A stretch of DNA of 64,000 bases from Oscillospiraceae bacterium (lineage in GTDB: Bacteria > Bacillota > Clostridia > Oscillospirales > Oscillospiraceae): the NCBI GenBank assembly GCA_015067885.1, contig SVLO01000001.1, positions 1-64,000 on the forward strand. Direction: 5' to 3'. The notes below the pieces were generated by a model. The model saw only the letters and a list, made by a program, of their open reading frames with translations, searched no databases and was not told where the DNA came from. Positions 16,027-23,078 of the stretch are shown here, one piece after another. How positions within the stretch are numbered: the stretch's first letter is position 1; the number at the start of each line of letters is the position of its first letter. A program made the position numbers and the translations under genes.

Positions 16027-16249
16027 GTGGGGTACCTCCTTTGTTGTAATAGCGCTCGCACACCCGGGCGGTCTGCTGCGCCTGGCGGCGCATCTCGATC
16101 AGCGGCGCCAGCCGCCCATCCAGCAAAATCTGCTCGGTGCGGTCCTGGGTCTTGCTACGGCGCAGGGTCAACTCCCTGATGCGCCCGGCCAGCAGCTGCG
16201 CCCCATGGCGGTATTGGGCCGCCAGCTCACTTAGGGTCAAATCTGCCAC
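16019..16249 (-). CDS. Small helical protein of the phage-derived cassette (76 aa)
   Basis: The translation begins MADLTLSELAAQYRHGAQLL and continues as a charged, probably coiled-coil helix to RVCERYYNKGG. GTG 16249 is the start because a GGAGGGGG site precedes it; the frame is open further upstream but there it overlaps the zinc-ribbon gene completely. It overlaps its neighbours by 13 bases upstream and 8 downstream, which suggests translational coupling. Similar small helical proteins occur beside ArpU-like genes in phages. The function is unknown. Confidence 0.6.
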   Translation of the reverse strand: MADLTLSELAAQYRHGAQLLAGRIRELTLRRSKTQDRTEQILLDGRLAPLIEMRRQAQQTARVCERYYNKGGTPHG

Positions 16250-16485
16250 CCCCCCTCCGGCGGAAGGACGCTTACCTGCATGGCAAGGGCTGCCTCCACC
16301 GGGAAACGCTCCAGCCAACGGCCCGCCAAGGCCCGGAAGCAGTCGGTGCAGATTGCCGCGCCTTCCCATACAAAGCGGCTCTCCCCGGGATACAGCTCCC
16401 CGCGACAACGGGGACACAGCCCTTCCGGCGGACATTGCTGCGCATCCCGCAGGGGGGACAGCAGCCCCGCGGTTCCCGGTGTCAC
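16237..16485 (-). CDS. Small zinc-ribbon protein (82 aa)
   Basis: Two CxxC pairs (CPRC and CTDC, 20 residues apart) frame a short beta segment, a zinc-ribbon or LIM-like knuckle. The remainder is helical. GTG 16485 is preceded by GGGAGGTGGGG and overlaps the stop codon of an 11-codon leader ORF in a GTGA arrangement. An alternative TTG start at 16506 lacks a ribosome site. It is the first real gene of the leftward cassette, in the position of a phage early gene. It could be a DNA- or RNA-binding or adaptor protein; nothing more can be said. Confidence 0.6.
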   Translation of the reverse strand: MTPGTAGLLSPLRDAQQCPPEGLCPRCRGELYPGESRFVWEGAAICTDCFRALAGRWLERFPVEAALAMQVSVLPPEGGWQI

Positions 16486-16517
16486 TTGGCCCCACCTCCC
16501 AAACAAATCAAATCCAT
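16482..16517 (-). CDS. Leader ORF of 11 codons coupled to the zinc-ribbon gene
   Basis: ATG 16517 has the best ribosome site of the operon (AAGGAGGAACACG). The frame encodes MDLICLGGGAK and its TGA overlaps the GTG start of the zinc-ribbon gene. Either it is a translational-coupling leader, or the peptide itself acts. Translation is inferred from the ribosome site alone. Confidence 0.45.
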   Translation of the reverse strand: MDLICLGGGAK

Positions 16518-16579
16518 CGTGTTCCTCCTTTCAGTCCCGATTATGGTACCTGTAATCTGCTATTCTGCAGACACAGACA

Positions 16580-16727
16580 ATTCAATTGAGTGTCAGCCAG
16601 CCGCGCAAACAACTCAATTGAGTAGTTACAAGCGTAATATAAACTCGATTGAGTAATTTGTCAAGAGGTAAAATGAAAAAATTACTCAATCTAGTAATTT
16701 CTTCTTGCAACAGAAACTCAATTGCGC
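16580..16727. promoter_or_regulatory. Five related operators of the XRE repressor switch
   Basis: Copies of ACTCAATTGAGT: site 1 about 16580-16592 (TTCAATTGAGT), site 2 16612-16623 (perfect), site 3 16643-16654 (ACTCGATTGAGT), site 4 16684-16695 (ACTCAATCTAGT), site 5 16716-16727 (ACTCAATTGCGC). Site 3 lies inside the spacer of the leftward promoter and site 5 inside the spacer of the rightward promoter. The arrangement is that of a lambdoid-like bistable switch, with the XRE protein encoded at 16781 as the obvious ligand. Confidence 0.85.
16636..16664 (-). promoter_or_regulatory. Leftward promoter of the lysis cassette
   Basis: Read leftward: TTGACA (16664-16659), a 17-bp spacer, TATATT (16641-16636). 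This is close to consensus, so the operon would be strongly transcribed unless repressed. Operator 3 occupies the spacer and operator 2 lies just past the start site. Confidence 0.88.
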
Positions 16728-16733
16728 TATAAT
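16705..16733 (+). promoter_or_regulatory. Rightward promoter of the repressor gene
   Basis: TTGCAA (16705-16710), a 17-bp spacer containing operator 5, TATAAT (16728-16733). The short 5' leader carries a perfect ACGGCG-AAA-CGCCGT hairpin at 16746-16760, just ahead of the ribosome site. Confidence 0.88.
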
Positions 16734-16780
16734 GGGGACAGAGAAACGGCGAAACGCCGTACCAGATGGGAGGACGCAAT

Positions 16781-17119
16781 ATGCCCCAGGTAGATTATTT
16801 GAAGGAAGAAATTTCCAGACAGTACGGAAACGTCTCCAAGTTTGCCGAGCATATCGGCGTGCCGGCCACCACCATCCGTAATATGTTTACCCGCGGGTTG
16901 GACGGCATAGGGACCGGGACCATGGTAAGAATCTGCGATGCGCTGCACATTGACATCAGCTCCCTTATGCGGGACGAGCCGAAAAAGCAGCTGGACTTCG
17001 ATGATTTTACCTACGCGCTTTACAATGAGTCCCGCGACCTGCCTGAGGAGAAGAAGCAAATGCTGCTGGAGATGGCGCGCTTCTTCAATAAGGAGCTGCA
17101 AAACGGAAAGGAAGGTTGA
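16781..17119 (+). CDS. XRE-family (cI-like) transcriptional repressor
   Basis: A 112-residue protein. The N-terminal HTH reads NVSKFAEHIGVPATTIRNMF at about residues 14-33, followed by an ICDALHIDISSLM helix typical of XRE domains. The C-terminal ~45 residues are acidic and helical (DDFTYALYNESRDLPEEKKQ), a likely oligomerisation or protease-recognition tail. It has no LexA/cI-type self-cleaving peptidase domain, so inactivation probably needs the ImmA-like protein encoded three bases downstream. The start ATG 16781 follows GGGAGGACGCAAT. An operator within its own promoter implies autoregulation. Confidence 0.92.
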   Translation: MPQVDYLKEEISRQYGNVSKFAEHIGVPATTIRNMFTRGLDGIGTGTMVRICDALHIDISSLMRDEPKKQLDFDDFTYALYNESRDLPEEKKQMLLEMARFFNKELQNGKEG

Positions 17120-17121
17120 CT

Positions 17122-17550
17122 ATGGATAAAACTCTGGCCCTGTATGACAAATTGAACCGCGCGGGGGTCAGATTTTACCACTGGGACTTGGATGACCGGC
17201 AGGCTGCCACCATTGAGCTGGACGGCCGGTATGCCATTTTCATGGATTTTGACAACATCCACACCAGCGCGGAAGAGCGGGTGTTGGTGGCGCACGAGGG
17301 GGGCCACGTGGCCACCGGCGCTACCCATCGGGTGAGCAGTCCCTACGATTTGATCGCCAAGCATGAGTACAAGGCGGACAAGTGGGCCATTGAGCAGCTG
17401 ATCCCGGCCCGGGAGCTGGATGCCGCCGTGGCGCAGGGGTACACCGATTTGTATAGCCTGGCGGAGCATTTCGATGTGACGGTGCCTTTTATGGAGAAGG
17501 CGGTCAGCCTGCACACCCATGGAAATCTGTCTACGCGCCTGAACTTTTAA
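17122..17550 (+). CDS. ImmA/IrrE-family metallopeptidase
   Basis: A 142-residue protein with the zinc-protease motif HEGGH at about residues 58-62 and a downstream EYKADKWA that supplies the third ligand. ImmA-type proteases cleave the cognate XRE repressor when activated, for example after DNA damage, as in ICEBs1. ATG 17122 follows GGAAGG and starts two bases after the repressor stop, a fixed repressor-protease pair. It faces the lysis cassette across the operator region. All catalytic residues seem intact. The activating signal cannot be read from sequence. Confidence 0.92.
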   Translation: MDKTLALYDKLNRAGVRFYHWDLDDRQAATIELDGRYAIFMDFDNIHTSAEERVLVAHEGGHVATGATHRVSSPYDLIAKHEYKADKWAIEQLIPARELDAAVAQGYTDLYSLAEHFDVTVPFMEKAVSLHTHGNLSTRLNF

Positions 17551-17568
17551 GAAAGGTGGTGGGTCTGC

Positions 17569-18324
17569 ATGGACCTGATTGCCATTGACAGCCATACCCA
17601 CATCAATCACGGACATCCGGAGGACGCCTCGGCGGAGCGGACCCCGGGTTACTCCGCCATGCCGGATTGGCTCTACCGGGTCAACGATGGGGCCGGGGTG
17701 GGGAAGATGCTCTGCTCCACCTTCGCCAGTGTCCGCACCACGGAGCATATTGTGGCGGAGAACGAGTACCTCTTCGACCTTGTAAGTCGGGAGGAGCGCC
17801 TGTACCAGTGGGTGGTCATGGACCCCCGTATCCCGGAGACCTTTGACCAGGCCGAGCGGATGCTGGCCGGGGACAAGACCGTTGGCATCAAGCTGCACCC
17901 CCTGTACCACAAATACTCTCTGCCCCGGTATGCCGACGCGCTGTTTTCCTTCGCCGCCCGGCGGCGGGCGGTGGTACTCATCCACCCGGAGGAGCAGCCG
18001 GACTATATTCTGCCCATTGCGGACCGCTACCCGGACGTGACCTTTATCGTGGCGCACCTGGGGGACGAGCATTATGTGGATGCGGTGGCCTACGCCCGCC
18101 ACGGCAACGTGTGGACGGACACCTCCGGCATTGCCAGCTCCAAAAACGCGCTGTTGGAGTACGCGGTGGGGCGCATCGGGTCGGAGCGTATCCTGTTCGG
18201 CACGGACACCTATTCCCCCGGGTTCCAGCGGGGGCGGGTGGACTACGCCCTGATCGACGAGGCGGACAAGCGCAACATCTTGCGCCACAATGCCCTGAAA
18301 CTGTTTGGTGACAAACTGAAGTGA
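17569..18324 (+). CDS. Amidohydrolase-family (metal-dependent) hydrolase
   Basis: A 251-residue TIM-barrel protein of the amidohydrolase_2 type. DSHTHI at residues 7-12 gives the HxH metal site, GIKLHPLYHKY and VLIHPEEQPDY follow on later strands, FIVAHLGDEH provides another His, and LFGTDTYSPG carries the terminal Asp. Relatives decarboxylate or hydrolyse cyclic or aromatic amides; the substrate is unknown. The ATG lies 18 bases after the ImmA-like stop with AAAGGTGGTGGG before it, and I see no terminator between, so it may be cotranscribed with the repressor pair. A strong terminator follows. Confidence 0.85.
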   Translation: MDLIAIDSHTHINHGHPEDASAERTPGYSAMPDWLYRVNDGAGVGKMLCSTFASVRTTEHIVAENEYLFDLVSREERLYQWVVMDPRIPETFDQAERMLAGDKTVGIKLHPLYHKYSLPRYADALFSFAARRRAVVLIHPEEQPDYILPIADRYPDVTFIVAHLGDEHYVDAVAYARHGNVWTDTSGIASSKNALLEYAVGRIGSERILFGTDTYSPGFQRGRVDYALIDEADKRNILRHNALKLFGDKLK

Positions 18325-18363
18325 AAAAAGCCGCCCCCTGTCCTACCAAAACAGGGGGCGGCA
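18325..18363 (+). terminator. Intrinsic terminator after the amidohydrolase gene
   Basis: AAAAAGCCGCCCCCTGT with its complement around a nine-base loop. There is no strong T-run on the plus side, so it may be partial. Confidence 0.7.
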
Positions 18364-18398
18364 TATCCTATAGGTAGGAAACCAAAGGGAGGAAGCCC

Positions 18399-19334
18399 AT
18401 GAATACCATGCCTTATTTTGATGCCCACTGCGATACCCTGTCCCGCTGCCTGGAGCAGGATGCCTGCCTGTGGGAAAACGACGGTCAGCTGGATTTGAAA
18501 CGGCTGGGCAGGTTCCCCAGGCGGGGACAGATTTTTGCCATCTACCACGACAGCGCGGTGTCCGTGGAGGGCGGGCTGTTCGCCGTCTGCCGACGCCAGC
18601 AGCAGTTGTTTGATCGATTTTGTAAAAACCACGCCAACGTGATGTGTCAGTGCCGCACCGGCGGGGACATTGACGCGACGGTGGCGGCGGGGAAACTGGC
18701 CGCCGTGCTGAGTGTGGAGGGGGGCGAGCTGCTGGACTGTGACCCCCATAAACTGGACTGGGCCCGGGAGGTGGGGGTGCGCTGCGTCAACCCCACCTGG
18801 AACCACGCCAACGCCCTGTCCGGCAGCAATGTGGAGGACCGGGACCGGGGATTGAGCGACGTGGGCCGGGAGTTTGTCCGCTTGGCCCAGCAGCACAACA
18901 TCCTGCTGGACGTGTCCCACCTGTCCGACCCCGGTTTTTGGGACCTGGTTGACATAACACAAAAACCGATCGTGGCCACCCACTCCAATGCCCGAACCCT
19001 ATGTGACCATACCCGCAACCTGACCGATGATATGTTCCGGGCCATTGTGGCCACCGGCGGTGTGGTTGGCATCAACTTTTGGGTGCGCTTCGTGAGGGAC
19101 ACCCCGCAGCCGACCATGGACGATTTGATTGCCCACATTGACCATTTCATGGACCTGGGCGGGGCCAAGCACCTGTGCCTGGGCGGTGATTTGGATGGCT
19201 GTGATGTGCTGGCCGGGGGTATGACCGGGGTGCAGGACGTGCCGCGGCTGTGGCAGGCTTTGGCCGACCGCGGCTATGGCGAGCGGGAGCTGGAGGATCT
19301 GTTCTTCCACAACCTGCGACGAGTGCTGGAATAA
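18399..19334 (+). CDS. Membrane-dipeptidase-family (M19) dipeptidase
   Basis: A 311-residue zinc dipeptidase of the renal-dipeptidase family. DAHCDT near the N-terminus gives the HxD site, LSVEGGELLD supplies the bridging glutamate, VSHLSDPGFW and ATHSNARTL supply the later His ligands, and LGGDLDGCD follows. Bacterial members cleave dipeptides, including ones with D-residues at the C-terminus. There is no signal peptide, so it is cytoplasmic. The ATG follows GGGAGGAAGCCC. It stands between two terminators and lies close to the D-amino-acid-transaminase-like gene region, but it is not in an operon with it. Confidence 0.9.
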   Translation: MNTMPYFDAHCDTLSRCLEQDACLWENDGQLDLKRLGRFPRRGQIFAIYHDSAVSVEGGLFAVCRRQQQLFDRFCKNHANVMCQCRTGGDIDATVAAGKLAAVLSVEGGELLDCDPHKLDWAREVGVRCVNPTWNHANALSGSNVEDRDRGLSDVGREFVRLAQQHNILLDVSHLSDPGFWDLVDITQKPIVATHSNARTLCDHTRNLTDDMFRAIVATGGVVGINFWVRFVRDTPQPTMDDLIAHIDHFMDLGGAKHLCLGGDLDGCDVLAGGMTGVQDVPRLWQALADRGYGERELEDLFFHNLRRVLE

Positions 19335-19335
19335 G

Positions 19336-19376
19336 AAAAAGCGGGGACTTTTCCACGGAAAGTCCCTGCTTTTTTG
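19336..19376 (+). terminator. Intrinsic terminator after the dipeptidase gene
   Basis: AAAAAGCGGGGACTTT and its near-perfect complement are followed by TTTTTT, two bases past the stop codon. Confidence 0.88.
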
Positions 19377-19443
19377 TGTCGGCACTTGACAAACGGAGGG
19401 GAAGCCATTAAAGTTGTGGGAGTGGATCAAAGGAGATGGGATC

Positions 19444-20046
19444 ATGATTGAATGGGTTAAAGGAATGTTGGCTGCCGTAACGATGGAGCAGGTGATCGTG
19501 CAGGCCATCGGTATTGTGGCTATGGCCTTCAATATTCTGTCCTTCCAGTGTAAAAAGCAGCGCAGCATTATTGTGATGCAGTTTTTCGGCTCGCTGTTTT
19601 TCTGTGTGCATTTCTATTTGGACGGGGCAATGACCGGCGCGCTGCTCAACGCGGTGGCGGTGGTCCGGGCCCTGGTGTACAGCAACAAGGAAAAGCTCAA
19701 GTCCGACCACGTGGCCTGGCTGGCGCTGTTTATCGGGGCCAGCATTGCCTGCTACCCTGTGGCATTCCTGTGGCTGGATGCGCCCACGGATAAGTGGTAT
19801 TATTTTGTGCTGGAGCTGCTGCCGGTTGTGGGCATGACCCTGTCCACCTTCTCCTTCCGGGCCGACGGGGCCAAGGGCCTGCGCCTGCTGTGGTTTTTCA
19901 GCTCACCCCTGTGGCTGATCTACAACATCTGCCACCACTCCATCGGCGGCACGGTATGCGAGTGCTTTGCCATCGTGTCCATTCTGACGGCCATGTTCCG
20001 GCTGGACCGTAAGCCGAAAGAAGAACCGACGCCCGAACTCAAATAA
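19444..20046 (+). CDS. YgjV-family inner-membrane protein
   Basis: A 200-residue membrane protein with about six hydrophobic helices. The N-terminal segment (EQVIVQAIGIVAMAFNILSF followed by QCKKQRSIIVMQFFGS) matches the order seen in the YgjV/Imp family, small membrane proteins of unknown function. ATG 19444 is preceded by AAAGGAGATGGG; the frame from 19414 upstream is not supported. It is monocistronic, ending at a bidirectional terminator. No substrate or partner is evident. Confidence 0.75.
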   Translation: MIEWVKGMLAAVTMEQVIVQAIGIVAMAFNILSFQCKKQRSIIVMQFFGSLFFCVHFYLDGAMTGALLNAVAVVRALVYSNKEKLKSDHVAWLALFIGASIACYPVAFLWLDAPTDKWYYFVLELLPVVGMTLSTFSFRADGAKGLRLLWFFSSPLWLIYNICHHSIGGTVCECFAIVSILTAMFRLDRKPKEEPTPELK

Positions 20047-20052
20047 CCAAAC

Positions 20053-20091
20053 AAAAAGCTGCAACCCAACAGGGTTGCAGCTTTTTTTATA
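20053..20091. terminator. Bidirectional terminator between the YgjV-like gene and gluQ
   Basis: AAAAAGCTGCAACCC with its complement, AACA loop and a T7 tail. On the other strand it ends the long rimP-to-gluQ operon. Confidence 0.9.
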
Positions 20092-21022
20092 TCAGCTTCG
20101 GCGCGATCAAATCGCCCTTTGGGACTTTGCTCCAGGCAAACAGGGGGATAAGGTCGGCGGGGGAGATGGGTGCCGGTTCCGGGATAAGTCCGGCCAGGTG
20201 GGCCAGGATACCCACCAGCTCGGCGGCGGTGTACTGCTGCTGCAGCTGGCCCAGCTCCAGATCCCGGTCCCGCTTGGCAAGCCGCCGACCATCCTCGGCC
20301 ATCAGCAGGGGGACGTGGGCGTACTCCGGGGTGGAGAAGCCAAGCTGCCGTCCCAGCCAAATCTGCCGGGGAGTGGAGTCCAGCAGGTCGCTGCCCCGCA
20401 CCACCTGAGTCACACCCATGAGGGCGTCGTCCACCACCACAGCAAGTTGATAGGCGTACACACCGTCGGACCGGCGCAGAATGAAGTCGCCGCAGCAGGT
20501 GTCCAGCCGGTGGGCGTAATGACCCCGGCACAGGTCGTGGAAACCGACCTCCACCTCGTCAACCGCGATACGCCAGGCGGGTTTGCGCTGGGCGGCACGC
20601 TCCCGCCGCTGCTCCATAGTCAGGGCGCGGCAACGCCCGTCGTAGACGGCAATGCCGTCGCTGCGGTGGGGGGCGGAGGCGGCCAGCAGTTGGTTGCGGG
20701 TGCAGTAGCAGGGGTAAACCAAGCCCTGCTGTTCCAGGGCGTGGAAATATTCCTCGTAAATGTGGCTGCGCCGGCTTTGCCAAACCGGCTCGTTGTCCCA
20801 ATCAAGACCCAGCCAGTCCAGGTCCCGCATGACCTGCTCGCAGAATTCGCTCCTGCAGCGGTCGGGGTCAAGATCCTCCAGCCGCAGCACCATGCGCCCG
20901 CCTGCGCTGCGGGCGGACAGCCACGCCAGCAGGCAGGACCACAGATTGCCAAGATGCATCCGTCCACTGGGGCTGGGGGCAAAGCGCCCGCAAGGGGGCG
21001 CGGTGAAACCTTGCGCGCTCAT
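20087..21022 (-). CDS. gluQ: Glutamyl-Q tRNA(Asp) synthetase
   Basis: A 311-residue truncated glutamyl-tRNA-synthetase paralogue that attaches glutamate to the queuosine base of tRNA-Asp. FAPSPSGRMHLGN is the HIGH-type motif, RRLAKRD replaces KMSKS, and CYC with a downstream YDGRC gives the zinc site. The anticodon-binding domain is missing, as expected for this family. Its ATG overlaps the stop of the upstream permease gene (ATGA), so it is probably translated by coupling. QueH, which completes queuosine synthesis, is encoded at 55.0 kb, so the organism plausibly makes queuosine. Confidence 0.93.
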   Translation of the reverse strand: MSAQGFTAPPCGRFAPSPSGRMHLGNLWSCLLAWLSARSAGGRMVLRLEDLDPDRCRSEFCEQVMRDLDWLGLDWDNEPVWQSRRSHIYEEYFHALEQQGLVYPCYCTRNQLLAASAPHRSDGIAVYDGRCRALTMEQRRERAAQRKPAWRIAVDEVEVGFHDLCRGHYAHRLDTCCGDFILRRSDGVYAYQLAVVVDDALMGVTQVVRGSDLLDSTPRQIWLGRQLGFSTPEYAHVPLLMAEDGRRLAKRDRDLELGQLQQQYTAAELVGILAHLAGLIPEPAPISPADLIPLFAWSKVPKGDLIAPKLI

Positions 21023-22122
21023 TCGCTTAACCGTGCGTTGACGTCCTGTTGCAGCAGTTTATAGCACACCGAAACGGTTGGGACGCTGATCAGCATACCC
21101 AAAAGACCGAACAGGCTGCCACCCACCAGCACGGCCACCAGCACCCAAAGGGCGGGCAGCCCGATGGAGTTGCCCACCACGCGGGGGTAGATCAGATTGC
21201 CCTCGATCTGTTGCAGCACAATAATAAATGCCAAAAAACCAAGGGCCTGGGGGGGCGAAACCATGACCAGCAGCAGGGCGGACAAAATGGCGCCGATATA
21301 CGAGCCGGCAACGGGGATGACGGCGGTGACGGCCACGATCACGCTGATAAGCGGCGCGTAATCAAAGCGCAGGATCACCATGCCCAAAAAGCACAGAAGA
21401 CCGAGAATGGCGGCCTCCAGCAGCTGACCGGACACAAAGCGGGTAAAGGTATCCGCCGTCAGCCGGGCCACCCGATTGACCTTGCGGGTGGTGGCGGGGG
21501 AGGTGTAGGCGCGCAGGATACGGCCGGCCTGGCGGACCAGCCGGGTCCGACCTGCCAGCATATACACGCTGAGTACCAGGGTGGTGATCAGCGTGACGGA
21601 AAGGGAGAACACGCTGCCGGTCAGGGACAGCAGGTGGGGCAGCATGGAGGACAGCGTGGTTATGGCACCGTCCACGATCTGGGACAGGGGAGGCAGCATT
21701 TCGGCAAGCTCCGTGCTGTCCAGGTTGAGTTGGGTCAACAGTTGATTCAGCGCGGTCTGCATGGCGGGCAGGTTGGCGTAGATGCGGGAAATAAGACCGC
21801 GGACGCTCTCGTACAACTGGGGCAACACCATGGTAAACACAAGGGCTACGACCACCAGCAGGCAGAGATAGGCCAGCAGTACAGAGAAAAATGTGGCCAC
21901 CCCATCCCGGACCCGGGGGAACAGACGGCGGAAGCACCGGTGGAAAAAGCTGCAGGGGCGGGAGAGGATGAAGGCCAAGGCAAAACCGAAGAAAAGGGGC
22001 TTGAAGGCGTGGAAAATCTGGTTCCAAAGGGACATAACGTCGTCCAGCCGCAGCGCCAGCAGAACCAGCACAGCAACCACGCCGGTCAGCATCAGGGCGG
22101 TTCGAAGAGATTTCTTATCCAT
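21019..22122 (-). CDS. AI-2E-family membrane permease (PerM-like)
   Basis: A 367-residue protein with about seven to eight hydrophobic segments arranged as in the AI-2E/PerM family. There are two N-terminal helices, a long amphipathic middle part (RGLISRIYANLPAMQTALNQ) and a C-terminal bundle with the conserved AVIPVAGSYIGAILSALL and VGNSIGLPALWVLVAV. Despite the name, members carry out diverse transport, including sodium/proton exchange. The ATG follows AGGAGGCTGACT, 21 bases after ribF; the gene is likely part of the same transcript. The substrate is unknown. Confidence 0.88.
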   Translation of the reverse strand: MDKKSLRTALMLTGVVAVLVLLALRLDDVMSLWNQIFHAFKPLFFGFALAFILSRPCSFFHRCFRRLFPRVRDGVATFFSVLLAYLCLLVVVALVFTMVLPQLYESVRGLISRIYANLPAMQTALNQLLTQLNLDSTELAEMLPPLSQIVDGAITTLSSMLPHLLSLTGSVFSLSVTLITTLVLSVYMLAGRTRLVRQAGRILRAYTSPATTRKVNRVARLTADTFTRFVSGQLLEAAILGLLCFLGMVILRFDYAPLISVIVAVTAVIPVAGSYIGAILSALLLVMVSPPQALGFLAFIIVLQQIEGNLIYPRVVGNSIGLPALWVLVAVLVGGSLFGLLGMLISVPTVSVCYKLLQQDVNARLSE

Positions 22123-22143
22123 AGTCAGCCTCCTGAATAAGGG

Positions 22144-23052
22144 TTATTGGTCCATTGCCTGAAAAAAGGCTTGGGCCTGACGGACATTTTCCTCAATTTC
22201 CTGTGACAAAGTGGCCAGGTCGGTGAACTGCTGCTCCGGACGCAGGAACTTGTAAAAGTCCAGGCGCAGAGCCTTGCCATACAGGTCGCCGTCAAAGTCC
22301 AGCAAAAAACTCTCGGCGGTGACGGCACCGTCGGTGTCCACCGTGGGTCGGATGCCCACGTTGGTCACGGCGTCGTAGGTGGAGCCGTCCACCGTCACCC
22401 GGGTGGCGTACACGCCGTGGGCGGGGACCAGCACCCCCTCGGGAATGGTCAGGTTGACCGTGGGGAACCCCAGGCTGCGGCCCAGCTTTTTTCCGTGGGT
22501 CACGGTACCGGACAGACAGTGGGGGTGGCCGAGAAAGCTGCCGGCCAGCGCCACCTCGCCCTGAGCCACCAGTTTGCGGATATAGGTGGAGGAAACGGTG
22601 ATACCGTCCTGCAACACCGGCTGAATGACGTCGCAGCCGAGGCCCAGCTCCCGGCACAGCGCCGCAAGCCGCTGGGGGTTGCCTTCGCCCCGGTAGCCGA
22701 AACGAAAGTCGTGACCCACCACAAGGTGGACGGCCCCCTGTTGGGCCACCAGATAGTCGGTGACGAAGTCACGCCAGGGCGTGCGCATCATCCGGGTGTC
22801 GTAATGGGCCACGATGACGTCGTGGATGTGGTACAGCCGCGCCATCAGTTCCCTGCGCTGGGCAAGGTCGGTGAGGACCGGGGTGGTGCGGCCGAAAATC
22901 AGACTTTCCGGGTGGATGTCAAAGGTGAAGGCGGCGGGGGAGGCGCCCAATTGCGCGGCGCGCTGCACCACGCATTGCAGCAGGGCGCCGTGTCCGATGT
23001 GTACGCCGTCGAAAAAACCAAGGGCGATGACCCGGCGTGGGGTGGTATTCAT
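22144..23052 (-). CDS. ribF: Bifunctional riboflavin kinase / FMN adenylyltransferase
   Basis: A 302-residue enzyme that makes FMN and FAD from riboflavin. The N-terminal nucleotidyltransferase domain begins ALGFFDGVHIGHGALL, with GHDFRFGYRGEG and ISSTYIRKL-like VSSTYIRKLV further on. The C-terminal kinase domain has GTVTHGKKLGRSLGFPTVN and later the ESFLLDFDGDLYG motif. ATG 23052 follows AAGGAGGGCGAGCGCCAA. It lies in its classic place after truB at the end of the nusA-infB operon. The flavin product serves the Bcd/EtfAB enzymes encoded later in this window. Confidence 0.96.
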   Translation of the reverse strand: MNTTPRRVIALGFFDGVHIGHGALLQCVVQRAAQLGASPAAFTFDIHPESLIFGRTTPVLTDLAQRRELMARLYHIHDVIVAHYDTRMMRTPWRDFVTDYLVAQQGAVHLVVGHDFRFGYRGEGNPQRLAALCRELGLGCDVIQPVLQDGITVSSTYIRKLVAQGEVALAGSFLGHPHCLSGTVTHGKKLGRSLGFPTVNLTIPEGVLVPAHGVYATRVTVDGSTYDAVTNVGIRPTVDTDGAVTAESFLLDFDGDLYGKALRLDFYKFLRPEQQFTDLATLSQEIEENVRQAQAFFQAMDQ

Positions 23053-23078
23053 TTGGCGCTCGCCCTCCTTTCGGCGTA

